DNA of 64,000 nucleotides, from positions 2,108,001-2,172,000 of the forward strand of contig AP026125.1 in NCBI GenBank assembly GCA_030295235.1. The letters are read 5' to 3'. This DNA comes from Fistulifera solaris (taxonomy: Eukaryota; Bacillariophyta; Bacillariophyceae; Naviculales; Stauroneidaceae). The notes under the pieces are model-generated. The model did no database searches. It was not told where the DNA came from and was given only the letters and a program-made list of their open reading frames with translations. The translations under genes and the position numbers were made by a program. Positions 22,085 to 34,013 of this stretch are shown piece by piece (position 1 is the first letter of the stretch; every line of letters starts with the position of its first letter).

Positions 22085-22635
22085 GTTTGCGGTAAAACAC
22101 CGAAACCCGAATATCTGGAACGTGCACGAAATGTGTGTTTTTTGACTCGAAACAATAGGTCCAGAATTTCTGGACCACTCACACAGAATGTCTGGCTGAC
22201 ACAAAAGCGCGTATTCCAGAATTTCTGGAATTCGGACAAACTTGTTGTAATTCTTTATTGAAACACTAGTTCCCGAATATCAGGAACATCCACAGCAATT
22301 TACATGATCCAAAACAACGATTCCAGAATATTTGGATTGTGCACGAAAGGTCTGTTTTTGACTCGAAACAACAGGTCCAGAATTTCTGGTTGAACCACGG
22401 ATTCGAGAATTTCTGGAATTTGCACAAATTGGCTGTGATTCTCAAAACACTAGCTCCCGAATATCAATACTGGCCACAGAATTTTTGTATGACCAAAAGC
22501 ACCGATTCCAGAATATCTGGAACGTCCACGAAATGTCTGGTTTTGACTCGGAACAACACTTCCATAATTTCTGGACCAGTCCCACAGAATTTCTGATTGA
22601 CACAAAACCACGGATTCCGGATTTTCTAGTCAAAA
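22085..22635. repeat. Palindrome array 2, degenerate (CAGAA-N-TTCTG family)
   Basis: About 14 copies of the same palindromes as arrays 1, 3 and 4, but more diverged: GGTCCAGAATTTCTGGACC, TTCCAGAATTTCTGGAA, CACAGAATTTCTG, and variants such as CCGAATATCTGGAACG, CCGAATATCAGG and CCAGAATATCTGG. Spacers include TTTTGACTCG and CACAAA. No gene is seen from here to 23220; a GACACTCCGACACTCCGAC short repeat lies near 22690. Confidence 0.8.
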
Positions 22636-23220
22636 GAATTCGAAAACTCGACCTCTAGCTAGTTTCTCTTACCGTTTGAATAATCCCGATGACACTCCGA
22701 CACTCCGACTCTTTCGGGTCACGGATGGTTCGTGATTCGTGATCATATCACTGGAACCGTATTCTTACTACTATGACACACAAAGTATGCGCGGTTTTGC
22801 ATTCTGATCTCTGATTCGCTGGAGTTGCTTCTTCGCCACCTGCTGCTCGTCTGCCACCTGCGCTTTGCTTTATCCAGTTTTTCACCCTCCGACGGCACAC
22901 TCCACCAATAGGAAACGAGGCACTACAAGTACACTGCAGCATAAACTACGAACACGCATGTCTACGCAACAACAGCAACAGAAGGCTTTTCTCTTTCGAC
23001 GTATCCAATTTAATCATTGCGACAAAGCGTAGCAATTGAAGCAGCCGACAAACAACCTGAAGCAGATCGCGCACACAACATTATCAGCTTTCTCCTTGTT
23101 GTAATAGCAAAGCGAACATTGACTTGCATCGGAACGCTCCATTTTGCTCGAATCGGATAATCCTAACGTCTCTCACCGGAAAGAAATTTAGCGTTCTTTC
23201 AGAATACTGTATCGCCTGAA

Positions 23221-25857
23221 ATGAATGATTATTCCATGCCGATCATACAACCGCCTGATTCGCCAGGACTGACGTCGACTTCAGAGGAAGATGAAAGCAA
23301 AGAATCCTCCAATTCGCATTCAAACGGGGCCGCTCAAATGCTTGTTCCTGCGTGTATTTCATCGGAAGTAAGCAGCGGCCCTGGCTCGCCTTATTGTCGA
23401 CAAACGAGAGAAAGTGTATTGCAAAGACTGTCAGAGGCATTGTTAAGGCGGTCATTAATCAAGGTACGTTCGAAAAGACGTCTACATTGCTGCTGCTTCA
23501 CAGCGTATCAATTGACTCTTCATTTCGCATCTAACTTCTTCTCTTTTTTTTCTTCCAGATCGATTTATCGCAACGTGGTTTGCAACCCACGGACGCCAGG
23601 CTCGTCAAAATGGCCCTGTTACAAAATGCTCACGTACTGGTGCTCAAGCTCGGATACAATCATCTGGGAGATCGAGGTGCCACGATCCTCGCGGATGGCA
23701 TCGCCAAGCATCCAGCCTTGGAATCGCTCGACCTGGGTTTCAACGATGTGGGAGACGAGGGCTGTCAAGCGTTGGCCAGTGCAATAGGACCCAACTTGCA
23801 CACTCTCTACTTGGCGGGAAACTTGATTGGCCAAGACGGGGCCTTTGCATTGGCGGATCTGATTCGACGAACGGGTGCCCTGAAGAAGCTTTACTTAACT
23901 GGTAATAGACTCACTGGTGAAGGGGTTGCTGCTATAACTGAGGCTATGCTCGACAACGAGTCCGATAGCTCAAATGGAGGAGAAGAAGAAAAGAAAGCCA
24001 CAAGTCGCGACGAAGAAAGAGCTACCTTAGATAGCTCAAGTGGGACGACAAGGGGAACGGAAGAGCTTTTCATAGGGGGTACTGACATGGGGAGAATTGG
24101 ATGTCATGCAGTAGGCCGACTTTTGGCGAATTCATCACACTTACGTGTGCTTTCGTTGACTGGGTGCGACTTTGGCGACAGCTCCATAAAGATCCTGGCC
24201 TCAAGCATTAAGTCGAATCGCAACAACGTTCAATTGGAGACGTTACAACTTTCGTTTAACCGTGTAGGTTGCAAGGGTATGGAGTACTTGTCCAATGCGA
24301 TTTGGGGATTGCACTCTTTAAGAGAATTACGGCTAGATAACAACAGGATTGGCGAGCACGGGGCTCAACATCTTGCCGGTGTCTTACCTACACTGCCATC
24401 CCTTGACACACTTGACATTGGATTTAATGCGATCAAGACGAGAGGGATTATGTTATTGATGAAATCGGTTGCCGATAGTACAGTCATGAAAAATCTATCG
24501 ATATCAGGAAACAAGGTTGACGCCAACGGTGCAAAAGCTTTGACTTATGCCCTAGCATACAGTCCTTCGCTGACATCACTAGCGGTGGAAGGTTGTGATA
24601 TACGATCTGACTGTCAGCGCCAGATTGTTTCGGGTATCTTCTCAAACAGCAGGACTGCTATGCGCTCTTTGGCTGGGTTCGCCGTAGGACCCGTAATCGC
24701 ATTCCTGGGCTTTCCAGCTCCAATCGAACACTGGAGCAACGAGCAAGTATTCAACTTCATCCACTTGATCTGGTCCAATCAGAGTGAAGACGAAGAGGAG
24801 AAAACTACTGACCCCCTGAACTTTCTAGATAGCGATGACCGTAACAAACCCATGCCGGTGGAAGCATCTATCGTCATCAAACTGGCGCGAAAAACTTTCG
24901 CATCTCTTGTTGAAGATGGAGTTGACATTTTCTCAAAGCCTGCTCCTCTTAAGCAAGCGAACTCGCCTCTTGTTGGCGATACAATAATGCTGGAGTCAGT
25001 CGATCTTCTCGTTCACGAAGGATCAACCAGATCTGGTCGGGACATCCCTTGCCCGGGAAAAAACAAGTCGTTTGTAGCGGCTCCAGAGGCATCGCATTCG
25101 AAGCAGCTACCACCTGACCCCGCGAGGAAGAAGCGCATTGTGGAATGGCTTTGCCAGAACATGCCTTTTTGAACAAAGTTTCACAGCAGCCCTTTAGTTC
25201 ATCTGAACTAGCTCGTCTTCATCAGTATTATTTTGCTCCAGTCGTCAATGAGAGTGGAGGAGGCGCGCCCGCGCCGACACCGGAAGAATTGACGGTTGGT
25301 GGTCCTTATCCATGTCCGTACCGGGCATGAAAACAGCGGAAAACAAAGAATCGTTCCAGGCGAGTAACCAAAATCTCTTATTGATTTGTGACAAAGGTTC
25401 GCCCACGAACGGCATCACATCGATGCCGACTTTGATGAAGCGCAAAGTTTCATATCGATTTCTCGGCGACGCTGCATTGGCCTCGGCCCCACGTCTCGAC
25501 TCGGAAGGCAGTACGGCTCCAAACACAATCACCGCTGATGAATTGAAGAGTCACGCAGGCTCAGCTGCTACGTTGATAGAAAAGGGCCCCGCAATGCAAA
25601 GTCTCCCGCCCAAGTCGAAGCGTGCTCGACGCAACCGCTCTAGAATATCCTTCGTCCCAAAGATCAAAGACAGGCTAGATGCCTACTTGGACGTGAACCA
25701 TGAAAAGGCTCTGAAAACGATGCGACAGCTATACTTTGTCGAGCAAGCTATTCTGTCCGGTCAAGTGAATCCCATTGATCCCATCAAAACAGTTCGGACC
25801 CATCTCTGCGGTGACAATGCTACGGATGCCGAGACCATCATAGTGGATATGATTTGA
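23221..25857 (+). CDS. Leucine-rich-repeat (RNH1/NLR-type) protein, two frame breaks
   Basis: Exon 1 23221-23463 and exon 2 from 23559 (GTACGT..TTCCAG intron). From about residue 85 there are roughly ten ribonuclease-inhibitor-type LRRs, e.g. LVLKLGYNHLGDRGATILADGI, LESLDLGFNDVGDEGCQALASAI and LRELRLDNNRIGEHGAQHLAGVL, interrupted by a 45-residue acidic insertion. No NACHT, kinase or membrane segment is visible. The C-terminal third is hydrophilic with a conserved-looking IVEWLCQNMPFLNKVSQQPFS. Two frame changes, both fixed by one added base, occur at the T5 run 25166-25170 and near the GGG at 25323-25325; the stop is then at 25855-25857. Such proteins are protein-interaction scaffolds; the partner is unknown. 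Confidence 0.7.
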
Positions 25858-26109
25858 ATGTACGCATTCTTTTTTATGATAATAATAGTGTAAATGCTTT
25901 TGTAACTTGTTATTCTGTGTCAACACTTGGCTGGCTCGCGTTTCTGCTGTTCAATGGCATGCGGCGAAATTTCAGAAGTCGTAATTAATATGAAAAAACT
26001 GAACCAATGATTGTCCGAAATGGCGTCTATGACTGAATGAATCATCGTTAATGTAATTCATCATGCTATTTAGCAGTGCTATAGCAAAACAATAGTTGGA
26101 ACGCGAGAA

Positions 26110-26400
26110 ACACGAGACCGAGCAATAGGAAACTGATTCCTCTCGTCACACTTTGTTCGATAGTAAAATTTATGCCGACGACGAACGATGTTCAACGTCA
26201 ATGGTCGACCTGTAATTGCCTTGATCATTGCAGCTGTAAATCATCATTCGTTTTAAGAGCGCAGATAGCAAAGCAATTGCTTCTGGGAAATTACGCGGGA
26301 ACGCGAGAAAGACAAAATGAATTGTTTTGACTCGTAATTCAGTCTTGTTTCCGGAAAACCTACACTTTGTCCGATAGTAGCTTTATGGACGATTTTCGAC
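26110..26400 (+). repeat. Two diverged copies of a ~240-bp dispersed repeat
   Basis: Two related segments about 200-240 bp apart share AACGCGAGAAA..., CACTTTGTYCGATAGTA, TTTATG and GACGACGA. The second also has the CAGTCTTG half of the hairpin family (26341). They occupy most of the 560-base gap between the LRR gene and the phosphatase gene, which contains no gene. Confidence 0.5.
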
Positions 26401-26472
26401 GACGACGATCCTGATGAGTTGCATTGCAGTGCAAAACTTGAACATGTTTTGCTTGCTTTAATAAATCAAACA

Positions 26473-27254
26473 ATGCTCTTTATAAAAGCTAAATCGTGTT
26501 TGTTCCTTTTCTCGGCTTGTCTGGTTCGCATGAGTGTGGGACTGGAGAAAAACATTGTTTTGATTCGACATGGTTGCACACACATGAATGAGTATTTGGG
26601 AAAACACATTTCTTTCGGTGCACCTCATTTCACCGATGTTTTTGAGGATACAAACGAACGAGACACATATTATCGAGACTCGCCACTGTCACCCCGAGGC
26701 GTTCAACAAGCGCAGGAACTATCGAAGCGAGCGGGCTCGCATTTAATGAATGATTGTGATTTGGTCGTAACGAGTCCTTTGACACGGGCACTGCAGACGA
26801 CGGAAATTGGTTTCGGAAATCATATTCAACCAGATACGCCCATTATCGCTCTTCCTCAGGCAGCGGAACGACTTTATTTGATATCGGATCAGGGGAAACC
26901 CCGTCATCAATTGCAAAAGCGTTTCCCCGCGTCGATTTCGAAACCGCGTTTGAAAATCACGACACAGATCAGTGGTGGTTCACACCGAACCATCCACACA
27001 ACTACGTCGAATGGCGACCGACCGGTCGTGGTCAAAAGTATGCGTGTCCTGGTGAACCGCAGCAAGATTTTGACAATCGCATGCAATCATTGATAAAGTG
27101 GTTAAATTCTCGACAAGAACGAACCATTGCTCTTGTTTGTCACTGGGGCGTCATCGATTGGATGCTCGATATGGATTTTGACAATTGTCAATGGAGAAAA
27201 GTACCATTTTCAGTCTTGTTGGAAAAGACAGCTCGGACGCGGACGTCCTTGTAG
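26473..27254 (+). CDS. Histidine phosphatase (phosphoglycerate-mutase-like) protein, one frame break
   Basis: From the ATG at 26473 a hydrophobic leader (CLFLFSACLV) precedes KNIVLIRHGCTHMNEYLG, the RHG catalytic motif with phosphohistidine. SPLSPRGVQQAQEL, VVTSPLTRALQTTEIG and the late ALVCHWGVIDWML (second catalytic His) complete the histidine phosphatase fold. The frame changes after LQKRFP: one C is lacking in the CCCC run 26925-26928, after which the other frame reads RVDFETAFENHDTDQWWFTP through to a stop at 27252-27254. The arrangement resembles the small plant/algal PGM-like family. The leader suggests secretory-pathway or plastid entry, but a later Met at 26530 is possible. Substrate unknown. 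Confidence 0.7.
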
Positions 27255-27299
27255 TGAAACTGTTTATAAATGATCCATTGCTCTAGAGTACAAACCAAT

Positions 27300-28160
27300 T
27301 TATCCTAATTGACAATTACATCGTCCCAAAAACTCGACCACATCCATAAGATCATTCAATACAATAGCACCTCGTCGCTGCCATTCTTGTGCAACATCCC
27401 CTTCATTGTAACGATTCAACAATACGGCGTGCATTCCGGCTCGTTTGGCTCCTTCAAAATCTTTGGCGTAATCATTCCCAATGTGCAATACGTGCCCCGG
27501 CAACAACGGATCCTGGGAATGATGATGCAGTAAACGCTCGGCTTGTTGCATCGCTGCCAAAAAGAAGCGACCATCGGGTTTCTCGAATCCCCAATCTTTA
27601 CTAAAACACATGAATTGTAGTTCGTCGTGCGTGAGACCCAACATGGGCAAAATGGAATCACCGTACCGTTCATCGGCATTACTCAAGATTCCACAGACAA
27701 TATTCTTTCGTTGGACCCAATGCAGAAACGGCAACGTGTCTTCAAACTTTTCGTACGCTTTCAAACTTCCAAATAAGGAATAAATTCGTTGAAAGACCGT
27801 GTCTTGTTGTTCCGGGGTGAGTGTCGTCCCCGAATGCGCAAAGGACCGTAAGACAACCAATTTCCACCATTCTTTCGCCGTCATCATTTGACTCCCAAAG
27901 CAGGGATATTCGCGACACATTTCGCGATACGCGCGGGCAAAACTTCGTTCAAACGAGGTTCCCCGGGGGATTTGCACGCCACATTTGGCCGCGGATCCCA
28001 AATAATGATCCGACAGTGAGCCACGAAACGATACGAGAGTTCCCGTGACATCGGTCGTTATGACACGGATCCGTCGGGGGAATTCTTTGGCCCACGTGGC
28101 CATGCGACGGCTCGAATGGCGTGCTGTGACAGGATTTTGTAAGATTTGGATCGACCACAT
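27300..28160 (-). CDS. HAD-superfamily hydrolase (HDHD3-like), mitochondrial
   Basis: Single exon, 286 residues, converging on the histidine phosphatase. HAD motif I is TTDVTGTLV (nucleophile Asp kept, second Asp replaced by Thr, as in HDHD3-type proteins); motif II ILSNAD; motif III Lys in GFEKPDGRFF; motif IV HIGNDYAKDFEGAKRAGM. A cap domain of about 100 residues lies between motifs I and II. The N-terminus is Arg/Ser-rich and lacks acids for 25 residues, suggesting a mitochondrial presequence. Phosphatase activity is unproven: the missing second Asp usually abolishes classic phosphomonoesterase chemistry. Confidence 0.75.
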   Translation of the reverse strand: MWSIQILQNPVTARHSSRRMATWAKEFPRRIRVITTDVTGTLVSFRGSLSDHYLGSAAKCGVQIPRGTSFERSFARAYREMCREYPCFGSQMMTAKEWWKLVVLRSFAHSGTTLTPEQQDTVFQRIYSLFGSLKAYEKFEDTLPFLHWVQRKNIVCGILSNADERYGDSILPMLGLTHDELQFMCFSKDWGFEKPDGRFFLAAMQQAERLLHHHSQDPLLPGHVLHIGNDYAKDFEGAKRAGMHAVLLNRYNEGDVAQEWQRRGAIVLNDLMDVVEFLGRCNCQLG

Positions 28161-28811
28161 GACAAGAAATATGGTGTTGTTTTCTTTTAAAGCTGTCGAC
28201 TCTCGCGTATCATGGATGCAGGCTTGATGAAGGAGTTGTTGGCTGGATGAAGAGGAAAAATTAGTTGACAGTTGTTAAGAAATAGTACCTGTAAAACGAA
28301 GAGGAAACGGATCAATGGCAACATGGAAAAAGGATTCTGTTTTTGTTGAAAGTGATCGATCGGACGCAAAAACCGAACCTCGGTCTTCAGAGTACATTCT
28401 CTTCTTACTGTGCGTGTCCTACTGGTAGATGTACTATTTTTCACACACTAGAGAGGAAACCGAAGGAATTCGCGGATGACGTCAGCAAGGAACGTCTTGT
28501 TGCGGGGTTCCGTTTTCGACGGGGTCGTGCTTTGGTCGTTGTTCTGCTTGCTGGCACTTTTTCACCGCAGCAACCAAACGTAACGTTGCTGTTGTTCTTA
28601 TTGTTGCAATAAGTGCCCTTTCCATTTTAATTTATCTATAAATTAACCAGTTGCATCTTTATCGCTCCTCTAACGCGTGGAACGAAAGCGACACGAGCAA
28701 ACGAAAGCCAAAGTATTGTTGAGTGATTGATTGACACCTCTTTACGAAACCTTCTCCGAGGAGTCATTCGTATTGATTTGTTTCTATTACTTTTCTCATA
28801 AAAAAACAAAC
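28161..28811. other. Divergent intergenic region with TGACGTCA
   Basis: 650 bases between the HAD gene (minus) and the RING gene (plus). No supported gene. A perfect TGACGTCA octamer lies at 28477-28484, the same site as at 1980. Confidence 0.4.
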
Positions 28812-29797
28812 ATGCCATTTGCTGTCATCAATGTGTTAGATCGACATCGCGCTCGCATTCAAAGTGAACGCGTGACGACGCAAGCGGAGGAGACGGATGT
28901 CGAACGAGGTGCGCCGGTTGCAGAAGACGAAGATGACAGTTCGTTGGTTTCGATTCAAGACGATATTGAGAACAACAATAATAATAACACCAGCAATAAT
29001 GACGAAGACACTCATCCTACGGGAGAAGAAACGACGACGACGACAACTCCGGTGTTCACACGACACCGCATGACATTAGCGGAATTAGAACACGAGCGCG
29101 AATTGTTTCGTCGCCGTTCGTCTCTGTGTGTCATCATTTCCATATTCTTTCTACTCCGATTATGGATTGAAGCCATCAATGAACAAGATATGGGATTACT
29201 CATGCTGTGTTTGGTAGGAACCAGCTGGACGGCACGATGGGTCAATCACAATCGGGAACGAGAAGAAGAACTCGATCAAATGATTGCCAATTATAACAAT
29301 CAACGACAAACCAATCGCAATGAACCGATTGACATGTCCATGTTGAGTTTTCAGGCGCAATTGGCGTTGGCGATTCTAGAATCGCAGCGTCAAATGATGC
29401 AAGGGGTGGATACGGGCATTCGTCCGATGCCCAAGGAGTCGGTGTGAGTGAAGAAGCCAAACAACAATGGAGTCGATTTGCCTATCAGGATCCCAAAGCC
29501 ACCACAAAGCCATCTTCTTCGGGTGTCTATGGAAGTGTCAAGACACTGGAGGATGATGATCATGGCGATGAGAGTGAAGAGCCGCATTGTTCCATTTGTT
29601 TGTGTGAATACGAAGGTGGTGATGCGTGTGTCAAATTACCTTGTCATCATATCTATCACGAGGAATGCATTTCGTCATGGACCACCAATCATACCAAATG
29701 CCCTCTTTGTAATCTGGAATTGGAAAGTGTGACACGATCGGACGAGGAAGCAGCGGCAGCCCCTATCAACAACAACGGACTTCCCGTTATTGTATAG
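28812..29797 (+). CDS. Membrane RING-H2 ubiquitin ligase
   Basis: ATG at 28812. An acidic, Asn/Thr-rich N-terminus is followed by two membrane segments (CVIISIFFLLRLWIEAI and GLLMLCLVGTSWTA, residues about 108-145), then a charged stretch and a C-terminal RING-H2: CSICLCEYEGGDACVKLPCHHIYHEEC..CPLC with the C3H2C3 spacing. The frame changes at about 29441. Either a 47-nt intron (29442-29488, GTGTGA..ATCAG, in phase) or one missing base explains it; the bases in between read as plausible protein, so I cannot decide. It is probably an E2-binding, membrane-anchored E3 ligase of the ATL/RNF type. Target unknown. Confidence 0.75.
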
Positions 29798-29925
29798 CCT
29801 ATCTGTCGAGCAAAAATCACAATTACAAATCTAATTTTATAGAAACATTTAGAAAACATTGGTTTATTGTCAAAAAGTCTATCAAATTATTGTTTACAAA
29901 AACCAATACTTCCGCTGTAAATGAT

Positions 29926-31616
29926 TCACGGATCCAAAAACCGAAAGAACGAGCTATCGTGGCTCATAGGGGACTTCAATTTGTTGTATCGTTGTGTATT
30001 CTGTCGTTGAATACCCAAAAGAATAGTCAGAATTCCCAAGGAGATGCTTGCTGAAACAGCAAACGTCAAATGCACAGGATACGGTCGAACTTCCGCAGCA
30101 GCACCCAACGCTTGACTGAAACTTTGTCGATAGTGCGGAGGAACCATACTCTTGGTCAGAACGACACAAGCCAAGCAATAACACGTCATTAGAAGTGTGA
30201 TCAAGATGGTGAGCAGTGATGAGGACGCGCCGTAAACAGTCGGCGGCGTCCCCGATCGATACATGTGTTGATTTGTGCCGTGTGCTTCAAAGCAGTTGCA
30301 ATGACGAAACCACGGAACGAAGAAGCGTCGATTTAGGACAGCGACAGTGCGAATGAATGTATTCATTTGTGAAATGCTCAATATGGCGGTCAGTATCAGC
30401 GATAAGAATTGAGACAGAGAGTTGTAATGAACCGTCGTTACCCATTGATGCCCGATCATCCAAGCGAGTGCCATGGTCACGGGGTCACTGCGAGTAGCCC
30501 GTGGTTCGTCTTGTAAACTGGTCATGGACAAATTCCAAAAAGCGGCGGCTAATCGCACCAACAGCACAATGGAAAAAGTGATACCCATCACCGAACGAAT
30601 CTTCCCCGCTCGTGTCCGAGCCCGAGCCGCCTCTACTTTCGCCAGACGCATTTCCGTCACATCTTCGACCAATTCACCCACCAATCCTTGCAGAAAATCA
30701 ATTTCCGACTGCAACTGATGTTTTCGTGTCGTAATATCATTTCCCATGGTAATAAAAGAATCCATATTGGTACTGGAATTGCTACGAACCGGCAACGCTC
30801 GTCCCGTGGTGGATTTGAATTCTTCCTGTCGTTGTTGCAGTGCGGCGGCGGCTTGTTCCAATTCTTGTTCTGCCGCGACAACCACATGATCCGGTACTGC
30901 TTCCAGAAACACACCACTCAAATGCTGAAAGGGCAAGGACACACTACCAAATCCGTTCAAAACCGCCGACAAAAGAATGCCGACTGTCGATAAACAGGAG
31001 ATGAGGCGTGTCAAAGGAGTCAACTCGGAAGACGATTCGGGTGGTACCGAAAGAGGGCCAATGAGATGATACAAGACGAACCACATAATTCCCATGGCCA
31101 GCACACCGCTAACGATGTCATTGAGGCTAAATCTGGTGTTTGTGACTCTGTTTTCTTGGAGCACACGAACCGGAAGTGTGTCGGCTTTTTTCGATTGTTG
31201 TTTTCGTTTCCTTCGAATGATCCTTCTTAACAGATAAATAGGATACGATAAGATAGAAAGTGCGAATTGTAAAGAATAGAAAAGATAGCCACAGCTGACG
31301 GGCCAAGCGAAATGAGTCGTAGTTGGCTTCCAACATTTCAAATGATGTGCAATCAACAACGGCGTAACGACCAATATTTGCAGTGCAATCATCCACAATA
31401 TAACTCGATAGGCGAATGTCAGAGCATTCTGTGTCATGAAGATATTCCATTCGTGCGGCGCCGCATCGAGCACCGTAAGGGCAAAGAGAGACAAGCAAAG
31501 AACAAACTGGCGTGCACTAGTTTCTGCACGGAAGTTGACGGCGCTAACGTCGCTATCAGATGCCGCGACAGCAAAGTGCTAACTATTGTGACTGTAGAAC
31601 ATATGCTGGCGTCCAT
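29926..31616 (-). CDS. Golgi pH regulator (GPHR/GPR89) family membrane protein
   Basis: About 563 residues if one base is added in the AAA run at 31573-31575 (plus strand), which joins MDASICSTVTIVST to FAVAASDSDVS; the intact 522-codon frame covers the rest. There are roughly nine membrane helices. Family landmarks: LTRLISCLSTVGILLSAVLNGFGSVSLPF (the conserved SR.G..L.LSGFG.V.PY region), a central Gln/Glu-rich coiled coil (residues about 245-330), SDPVTMALAW and the helical C-terminus. GPHR proteins are anion channels that acidify the Golgi; plant homologues are called GTG1/2. The 5' end is my reconstruction. Confidence 0.75.
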
Positions 31617-31829
31617 TCTGATCGTTTCATGCTGCTTGATCACTTTAAATCATGTGTTTGGCATTCACCTTTTTCGAAACATCGGAGGTCGGAGGAGATC
31701 GTTCGCGTCGTCAATGAATATAAAACAAAAAGTGTCGCCAAAATGGCGCGTGGTTCTTTTCCCCGTATTGAGTGCCGTTTGTTAAGCAAAAAAACGAAAT
31801 AAGGTCAAGACACGTGGGATTTTTATAAT

Positions 31830-33905
31830 GGTAAAAGTGCAATGCGCAGTACGGTTTATTGAAATTCCACTATTGCGCAGAGTGAAGGTTTACGCCAGCC
31901 AAGACTGGATTGTACAGTAGTCATGAACCGAACAACCAAGGGTTCCGTTTTGCGTCTCTCGCATCCGTCAATTGTCATTCAACTGCGAATAAAATTATAA
32001 TTACAGGTGAATGGTGAATGAAGTCGCAACAATGATGATTCTGAACTACTGGTTAAGAGTTTCTTTTATTTTCACGTCGAAAATATCCGAGGATCGACAT
32101 CGTGAATTTCCACTATGGAACAGAGTGTTGGTTTACGCCAGCCAAGACTGGATTGTCCAGTAGTCATGAACCGAACAACCAAGGGTTCCGTTTTGCGTCT
32201 CTCGCATCCGTCAATTGTCATTCAATTGCGAATAAAATTATAATTACAGGTGAATGGTGAATGAAGTCGCAACAATGATGATTCTGAACTACTGGTTAAG
32301 AGTTTCTTTTATTTTCACGTCGAAAATATCCGAGGATCGACATCGTGAATTTCCACTATGAAACGGAGTGTTGGTTTACGCCAGCCAAGACTGGATTGTC
32401 CAGTAGTCATGAACTAAACAACCAAGGGTTCCGTTTTGCGTCTCTCGCATCCGTCAATTGTCATTCAACTGCGAATAAAATTATAATTACAGGTGAATGG
32501 TGAATGAAGTCGCAACAATGATGATTCTGAACTACTGGTTAAGAGTTTCTTTTATTTTCACGTCGAAAATATCCGAGGATCGACATCGTGAATTTCCACT
32601 ATGGAACGGAGTGTTGGTTTACGCCAGCCAAGACTGGATTGTACAGTAGTCATGAACCGAACAACCAAGGGTTCCGTTTTGCGTCTCTCGCATCCGTCAA
32701 TTGTCATTCAATTGCGAATAAAATTATAATTACAGGTGAATGGTGAATGAAGTCGCAACAGTGATGATTCTGAACTACTGGTTAAGAGTTTCTTTTATTT
32801 TCACGTCGAAAATATCCGAGGATCGACATCGTGAATTTCCACTATGGAACGGAGTGTTGGTTTACGCCAGCCAAGACTGGATTGTCCAGTAGTCATGAAC
32901 CGAACAACCAAGGGTTCCGTTTTGCGTCTCTCGCATCCGTCCATTGTCATTCAACTGCGAATAAAATTATAATTACAGGTGAATGGTGAATGAAGTCGCA
33001 ACAATGATGACTCTGAACTACTGGTTCAGAGTTTCTTTTATTTTCACGTCGAAAATATCCGAGGATCGACATCTTGAATTTCCACTATGGAACGGAGTGT
33101 TGGTTTACGCCAGCCAAGACTGGATTGTCCAGTAGTCATGAACCGAACAACCAAGGGTTCCGTTTTGCGTCTCTCGCATCCGTCAATTGTCATTCAATTG
33201 CGAAGAATATTATAATTACGGGTAAATAAAGTCGCAACAATGATGACACTGAACTACTGGTTAAGAATCTATTTTATTTTCACGTCGAAAATATCCGAGG
33301 ATCGACATCGTGAATTTCCACTAGGGAACGGAGTGTTGGTTTACGCCAGCCAAGACTGGATTGTACAGTAGTCATGAACCGAACAACCAAGGGTTCCGTT
33401 TTGCGTCTCTCGCATCCGTCAATTGTCATTCAATTGCGAATAAAATTATAATTACAGGTGAATGGTGAATGAAGTCGCAACAATGATGATTCTGAACTAC
33501 TGGTTCAGAGTTTCTTTTATTTTCACGTCGAAAATATCCGAGGATCGACATCGTGAATTTCCACTATGGAACGGAGTGTTGGTTTACGCCAGCCAAGACT
33601 GGATTGTACAGTAGTCATGAACCGAACAACCAAGGGTTCCGTTTTGCGTCTCTCGCATCCGTCAATTGTCATTCAATTGCGAAGAAAATTATAATTACAG
33701 GTGAATGGTGAATGAAGTCGCAACAATGATGATTCTGAACTACTGGTTCAGAGTTTCTTTTATTTTCACGTCGAAAATATCCGAGGATCGACATCGTGAA
33801 TTTCCACTATGGAACGGAGTGTTGGTTTACGCCAGCCAAGACTGGATTTTACAGTAGTCATGAACCGAACAACCCAGGTTTCCGTGCCGTTTTGCGTCTC
33901 TCGCA
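31830..33905. repeat. 243-bp satellite, nine copies
   Basis: The anchor GTTTACGCCAGCC occurs at 31888, 32131, 32374, 32617, 32860, 33103, 33339, 33582 and 33825: exact 243-base spacing except one 236-base unit with a deletion near 33220. Copies are nearly identical in the middle; the first and last are most diverged. Some units hold a perfect TCTGAAC-TACTG-GTTCAGA inverted repeat, others a broken version (GGTTAAGAG). 243 is a multiple of three but every frame has stops, so it is not coding. It ends about 110 bases before the FIGNL1-like ATG. Confidence 0.95.
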
Positions 33906-34013
33906 TCCGCGTGTTCTCGTCGGGAAAGAAAAAATGAAAATGACAAGCATAACAAAAAGCTCTTTTATTGTTGCTTGTTAACACTCTTCGTTCTATTCGG
34001 TATTCTTCACACA

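Noticed and set aside
23221-23787. 188-codon frame as a separate gene
   Set aside because: Only the first 81 codons are coding (exon 1 of the LRR protein); the remainder reads through the intron.
31830-33905. CRISPR-like or coding interpretation of the 243-bp array
   Set aside because: Units are contiguous with no unique spacers, and stops occur in all frames.
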